From: Agaribacillus sp965228415 | Lineage (GTDB): Bacteria; Bacteroidota; Bacteroidia; Cytophagales; Cyclobacteriaceae | Length of the DNA: 64,000 nucleotides | Direction: 5' to 3' | NCBI GenBank assembly: GCA_965228415.1 | Contig: OZ245814.1 | Span: forward strand, 4,526,001 to 4,590,000 | In this document: positions 63,391 to 64,000 of the stretch, piece after piece | How positions within the stretch are numbered: the stretch's first letter is position 1 | Layout of the letters: every line of letters starts with the position of its first letter | Translations under genes and position numbers: made by a program | The notes under the pieces: generated by a model | What the model saw: the letters and a program-made list of their open reading frames with translations, nothing else | What the model was told of the DNA's origin: nothing | The model's database searches: none

Positions 63391-64000
63391 CTAATGACAG
63401 GCTTTATTGTACTTTTTTAACTTATAATAATTATAGGGCAATGGGGTTAAGAATCCGACAATTAATGCTGGTACCAGTGCCAGCCAGTAAGTAGGATTAT
63501 CAAATGCCGCCTTGCCTCCCGTAATCATAAAGTCTGTCCCGGTCATGGCCAGCTCCATTGCTACCATGGAAATAAAGGACATACCAAAAGCGGTTTTTAG
63601 CGCCAGTTGCCAGCTAAAACCTTCCCTGTTTTTCAAAATGACAGTTTCCAGAGCTATCGATGTACATAAACCTGCAACAATCGCCAAAACCATTTGCCAC
63701 AACATCGGTGTTTGCGGATAAAAAGCCTGTAAATATATGATCATCCCAAAATCTCCGATGGAACAACCAATGAGGCAATTAAGTGTATTAAACGAAGCCC
63801 TTTGCCATAATCGGGCATCTGTCCAAAAAGCCTGGTTTGCATTTACTTCTGCATCTGTTACAGCATAGCCTTCTTTTTGCAGCAGATGATGCACATAATC
63901 TTTAGACAGCCCCTCTCCCTTTACCTCCAATATTTTCTCTTGACTGGATAAATCGACGTTCCAATCCTCAATTAATTGATCATTATCCAGGTGGGGAGAG
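63391..64000 (-). CDS. HMA-like domain fused to DUF4396 membrane protein, 5' end outside window
   Basis: The minus-strand frame stays open to the right edge, so the gene is partial. The visible N-terminal part (WNVDLSSQEKILEVKGEGLSK ... LLQKEGYAVTDAE) is the second half of a heavy-metal-associated (HMA, ferredoxin-like) domain; its metal-binding CxxC loop should lie outside. A DUF4396 domain with about four membrane helices follows (CLIGCSIGDFGMIIYL, ALKTAFGMSFISMVAMELAMTGTDF, NPTYWLALVPALIVGFLTPLPYNYY). TTG 63930 would drop the HMA half and is not the real start. Likely a membrane-bound metal-binding component of the same operon. Confidence 0.82.
   Translation of the reverse strand, partial: SPHLDNDQLIEDWNVDLSSQEKILEVKGEGLSKDYVHHLLQKEGYAVTDAEVNANQAFWTDARLWQRASFNTLNCLIGCSIGDFGMIIYLQAFYPQTPMLWQMVLAIVAGLCTSIALETVILKNREGFSWQLALKTAFGMSFISMVAMELAMTGTDFMITGGKAAFDNPTYWLALVPALIVGFLTPLPYNYYKLKKYNKACH

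Noticed and set aside
1..64000. Search for tRNA, rRNA, CRISPR, transposase or integrase
   Set aside because: None seen; no spaced repeats and no mobile-element proteins among the real genes, so no sign of a mobile island despite the metal-resistance cluster.

Overview
This window is chromosomal DNA from a Bacteroidota bacterium, most likely of the order Cytophagales. Three things point there. Two secreted proteins carry C-terminal type IX secretion (T9SS) sorting domains. Many families are typical of the phylum: a CarboxypepD_reg-type TonB receptor, DUF6702, HYC_CC_PP, GH3 beside LptB, and orphan FtsX-type permeases. Several genes are also preceded by the phylum's TAnnTTTG -7 box. I cannot name the genus. 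I see no rRNA, tRNA, CRISPR array, insertion sequence or prophage.

Layout. 1-566: start of a Reg_prop (two-component propeller) protein running off the left edge. 1030-3224: OmpR/EnvZ-like two-component pair. 3704-8404: alpha/beta-hydrolase-OsmC fusion, then the DUF6702 / HupE-UreJ / M1 peptidase group. 8483-12759: two lipoproteins, an MsbA-like exporter and a tandem universal stress protein. 13312-17163: a three-gene secreted-protein operon (T9SS cargo, coiled-coil surface protein, M43-like metalloprotease) closed by a terminator. 17307-22104: minus-strand housekeeping group (rhomboid, polyprenyl synthase, ProC, DUF985 cupin, S41 protease). 22392-26122: hemerythrin-like protein, RuvX, peptide deformylase, methionine aminotransferase and omega-amidase, tightly packed. 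26441-28861 and 51303-53720: two orphan FtsX/MacB-type permeases. 28910-34160: a TonB-dependent receptor and an Ig-like/beta-helix lipoprotein, then a solitary MoxR ATPase. 36619-44944: fumarase, a SPOR-like coiled-coil protein, RmuC, an overlooked 37-aa membrane protein, RecJ, LptB, GH3. 45039-48214: TetR-FabF pair, MscL, DUF4332. 48391-51093: DUF1761, DUF3179, VOC and AraC genes. 53803-64000: metal(loid) resistance region with a NUDIX gene, SigZ and ArsM (arsenite methylation), followed on the opposite strand by a copper/silver-type efflux operon (HMA-DUF4396, HYC_CC_PP, CusA-like pump, TolC, CusB-like adaptor).

The strongest new observation is that sigZ and arsM, though adjacent, each carry the same promoter-like element (TTTGCGTC, 16 nt, CGTCT, 4 nt, AGTA) at nearly the same distance from their ATG. 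This predicts an autoregulated SigZ regulon that includes arsenic methylation. Other points are a TetR operator placed exactly between the -33 and -7 boxes of its own promoter, two long perfect palindromes in gene-free DNA, two candidate small RNAs marked by orphan terminators, and the partial HMA-DUF4396 fusion at the right edge.
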